Shown in pieces: positions 60,084-64,000 of a stretch of 64,000 nt of DNA. The stretch is taken from NCBI GenBank assembly GCA_905331475.1, contig CAJNYU010000904.1, positions 1 through 64,000 on the forward strand, written 5' to 3'. The notes under the pieces are model-generated. The model saw only the letters and a program-made list of their open reading frames with translations. It searched no databases and was not told the DNA's origin. The DNA comes from Rotaria socialis. Lineage: Eukaryota; Rotifera; Eurotatoria; Philodinida; Philodinidae. How positions within the stretch are numbered: position 1 is the first letter of the stretch; each line of letters opens with the position of its first letter. The position numbers and the translations under genes were made by a program.

Positions 60084-60962
60084 TTAAGAATCACAGTGTA
60101 CAGAATCTATGACATCAATAGTTCTATCGTCATATAAAGTAATCTTCATGTTCGGTCGAAATCCACAATTCTCATGGGCATATCCACGTTGATTGCTCAC
60201 TATTCTTGTAGCATTCATGGTCAGATCAGTCGACCGATGTGTATGTCCGTACACCCACAAACGAACAGGATCGACACAATCCGTATCATGATCGTTAACG
60301 AAAGCATCCATTAGGCCATACTCTTCATCTTCTGTTGAGCAAGTGTCATGACGAGAAGGTGCGTGATGAGTAATGATGACCACGTGTTCCTCATTGTTGC
60401 GTGCCTTTTCTATCTCTTCACGCAACCAAGCAAGTTGTTGAGCGTGCCATTCGTTTGTGTCATCCACTGTGATTCGACGTTTGCTTGTGCTTTTCCCATC
60501 TTTTCTCTCAACCCTGATCGAAATAAACCTATAATCGTTGAGACATCGACCTATTCTACTAGCGCTTTCTCGAGGAACATGAGTCCAGAGTGTAGTACCG
60601 AGTATCCGTACACTATTGGGAAGAAGATAGCTTTTGTTATGTAAGAAATGAATGCGAGAATCGAGTTTATCGAGTTCTTGCAGTTGTTGAAGGCGGTCTT
60701 CATATTCACCTTGGTAGAAACAATGGTTTCCAGCCACAAAAAAGATATGTTCGAATCTTTGGCACTGAGCGAGTAAGAACGTTTGTAAAGATGGCACATC
60801 TGGTCTTCCAATGTCGCCGGCAAGTATTAGAACTGGTGCTACGGCTGAAAATTCGGGAGGAATTGCATTGTCGAATTCCAAATGCAGGTCACTCATGAGC
60901 ATTGTTTGAAAAATTGCTTTAGCTTCAGATTCGGGAACTTTCTTTGCTGTTTGATTATCCAT
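60084..60962 (-). CDS. Calcineurin-like metallophosphoesterase
   Basis: Single-exon protein of 292 residues starting at ATG 60962. All hallmark metal-binding motifs are present: SDLHLEF (D25, H27), GDIGRP (D50), GNHCFY (N79, H80), ITHHAPS (H199/H200) and GHTH (H240, H242). It belongs to the YfcE/MPPED-like soluble phosphoesterases that hydrolyse phosphomono- or diesters using two metals; the physiological substrate is unknown. No signal peptide is seen, so it is probably cytosolic. The absence of introns is unusual next to the intron-rich neighbours and could reflect retroposition or horizontal acquisition, which bdelloids are known for; the sequence alone does not decide. Confidence 0.85.
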   Translation of the reverse strand: MDNQTAKKVPESEAKAIFQTMLMSDLHLEFDNAIPPEFSAVAPVLILAGDIGRPDVPSLQTFLLAQCQRFEHIFFVAGNHCFYQGEYEDRLQQLQELDKLDSRIHFLHNKSYLLPNSVRILGTTLWTHVPRESASRIGRCLNDYRFISIRVERKDGKSTSKRRITVDDTNEWHAQQLAWLREEIEKARNNEEHVVIITHHAPSRHDTCSTEDEEYGLMDAFVNDHDTDCVDPVRLWVYGHTHRSTDLTMNATRIVSNQRGYAHENCGFRPNMKITLYDDRTIDVIDSVHCDS

Positions 60963-62574
60963 ATGTAATTAGAAGAGTTTGAATTCTAAAGAGAGGCGAA
61001 CAAAAATATTTTTGCGGATTATTATCAATTCCTACGGCAAAACTTTTCTTAATGTTACATAGTTTATATCTCATTCGAATCTTAGATGTGCTGCAATATA
61101 ATCACAAAATCAATACGTGAGTCCATCAACAATGAGCAAAATATGTGATCGCAAACGTAAGACTTGACGAAACGTACTCAGAACTTTGGTTCGATTGAAA
61201 TCTATTCGAGGAATGACTAATTTTGATCGAAGGTATGGTGATTCATTAACACGTAATAATTGTTTACAAATGATTTCAGATCAACCAATAATCGCTTGAT
61301 CATTAATGATGAACAAGTTTCAAGCTTTAGCATAGTTAACTGTTTTTGCAAAACACTTCAAAACGTTTGAAGAGAAAAAGGAAAATAGATTTTTGTTTTG
61401 CAACTATGTATTTAGTATGAATGTTTAATTTTGTCAATATTCAGTAGTCACAAAATATAAATAAATCGAACGGAAGGATAAAAACAAAAACAAAAATGAT
61501 ATGACAAACACAAATATTCCTATACGAATTCTAAATCTGAATGATCTAATCATGTGTTATTTCTAATAGTGTGAAGTAAATTTATCATAACGATGTTAAG
61601 TGGTTCTAGAAATAATAACTCATTATGCACTAACCAAAATACGGCATCTACGTCGATTCTACATAAATAATATTCTTTAGAGTCAACCAAAGTGAAGGTA
61701 CTTCACTTTTTTCTCGATGAATGCTTTTGCATTCATTTGACGACTGTTTCAGACACGCCTGTCAGTCTGCAATTTTACTGTGCACAATATTTTTATGAAA
61801 TAAAAGTTACGCTCACGTTACACATAATTGTAGCACTTCGAAAAAAGTATTATTCAAGTTTTTATCGACGAAAAAAACAAGTATTCATTTTGAATCTGAT
61901 AGAATCACCATACATTTACTCACTTGAGAATAGCCAAATTATTGTTTCTTCAGAAGGAATGAAAAAGAAACATCGGAGACCTCATTATAGTTATGTATAA
62001 TAAGAGAAAGAAAAAGAATGGCGGCAATGACATTCATACGACAACACCATGACGCTACAATAACTTTCGCAATTTCCTTTGTGCCAGCGCCATCATGAGT
62101 CATGGGTGACAAAAATTTTACTAACTATGCATGCGCCAAAACAATGATTTGCAACCTCAAATATTTCCCATTATTCTGTACTTTAAAACAGCATACTATA
62201 CAATATGTAATGTCACAAATGAAAGATGAATAATGTGCAACGAAAGATGTGAAAGACTGTAACCTATCTAGAATCGAACGGCCTCTATAAACTCTATCAT
62301 CTGGCATAAGTTAAAACCGGATTTATGTATATACATATGTTTCACCACCAAATAACTGAAAGCATGATCTATAATTTAAGATCTTCCGTTGGTAATTCTC
62401 TCTTTTAAAAGCATACAGAGGAAGCAGTATTCTGCTAATGGCGATGAATGAGTCATCCACCAACTATTTCAAATGGATTTCAAAAGTTTCAAACACAGTT
62501 GACAGTCGACCTCTATCTAATTGTCGACGGTATTCTAAAAAGAATTTATACTTGCTTAGAAATTTAAGTATACC
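60963..62574. other. Intergenic region
   Basis: AT-rich between divergently oriented genes; presumably contains both promoters. Frames at 61692-62000 and 62125-62307 have no motifs. Confidence 0.4.

Positions 62575-64000
<1,426 letters not shown>

Overview
The window looks like nuclear DNA of a small invertebrate, most likely a bdelloid rotifer (Rotaria/Adineta-like). It is AT-rich, and its genes are split by many short GT-AG introns of about 50-70 bp with pyrimidine-rich AG acceptors. It holds families I associate with bdelloid genomes: an arginine-ADP-ribosyltransferase fused to kinesin-light-chain-type TPRs, NHL-repeat and LamG surface proteins, and expanded F-box/LRR paralogues. Short TGTGGG-type tracts, the unit described for bdelloid telomeres, are scattered through the right half. 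The taxonomic call is inference; no rRNA, complete tRNA, CRISPR array or prokaryotic operon was seen.

Left third (1-24 kb): an ART-TPR gene on the minus strand broken by one in-frame stop; a MITE-like GGTAA-rich element; a LamG membrane-protein pseudogene with several lesions; F-box/LRR gene A; an NHL-repeat protein; a long fold-back element; a small secreted Cys-rich protein; and F-box/LRR gene B. Gene B carries a 182-bp direct duplication on either side of a single N, probably an assembly join. Behind each F-box gene lie decayed copies of one unidentified small reading frame.

Middle (24-46 kb): an intact 13-exon DBH-like copper monooxygenase, a probably GPI-anchored peptidoglycan-recognition protein that keeps amidase-type zinc ligands, a decayed protein kinase/RING gene, F-box/LRR gene C followed by a segmental copy of the region behind gene A, a multi-pass membrane protein, a hAT-type MITE with an 8-bp target-site duplication, an eight-exon DNAJA co-chaperone with a CaaX end, a second fold-back palindrome, and a KH-domain gene with an internally duplicated Cys-containing exon pair.

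Right third (46-64 kb): a tRNA-Cys-like relic, a secreted ependymin-related protein, two orphan membrane ORFs, two adjacent trypsin pseudogenes, a secreted orphan with a 1.8-kb first intron, a calcineurin-like metallophosphoesterase, and the first eight exons of a PP1-type phosphatase running off the right end.

The PP1 paralogue is the most striking item. Its fold and splice structure are intact, but four metal ligands and one phosphate-binding arginine are replaced, so it looks like an expressed pseudophosphatase. The genes do not form one pathway. The window reads as a patchwork of conserved single genes, recently amplified families with decaying members, and small non-autonomous elements.
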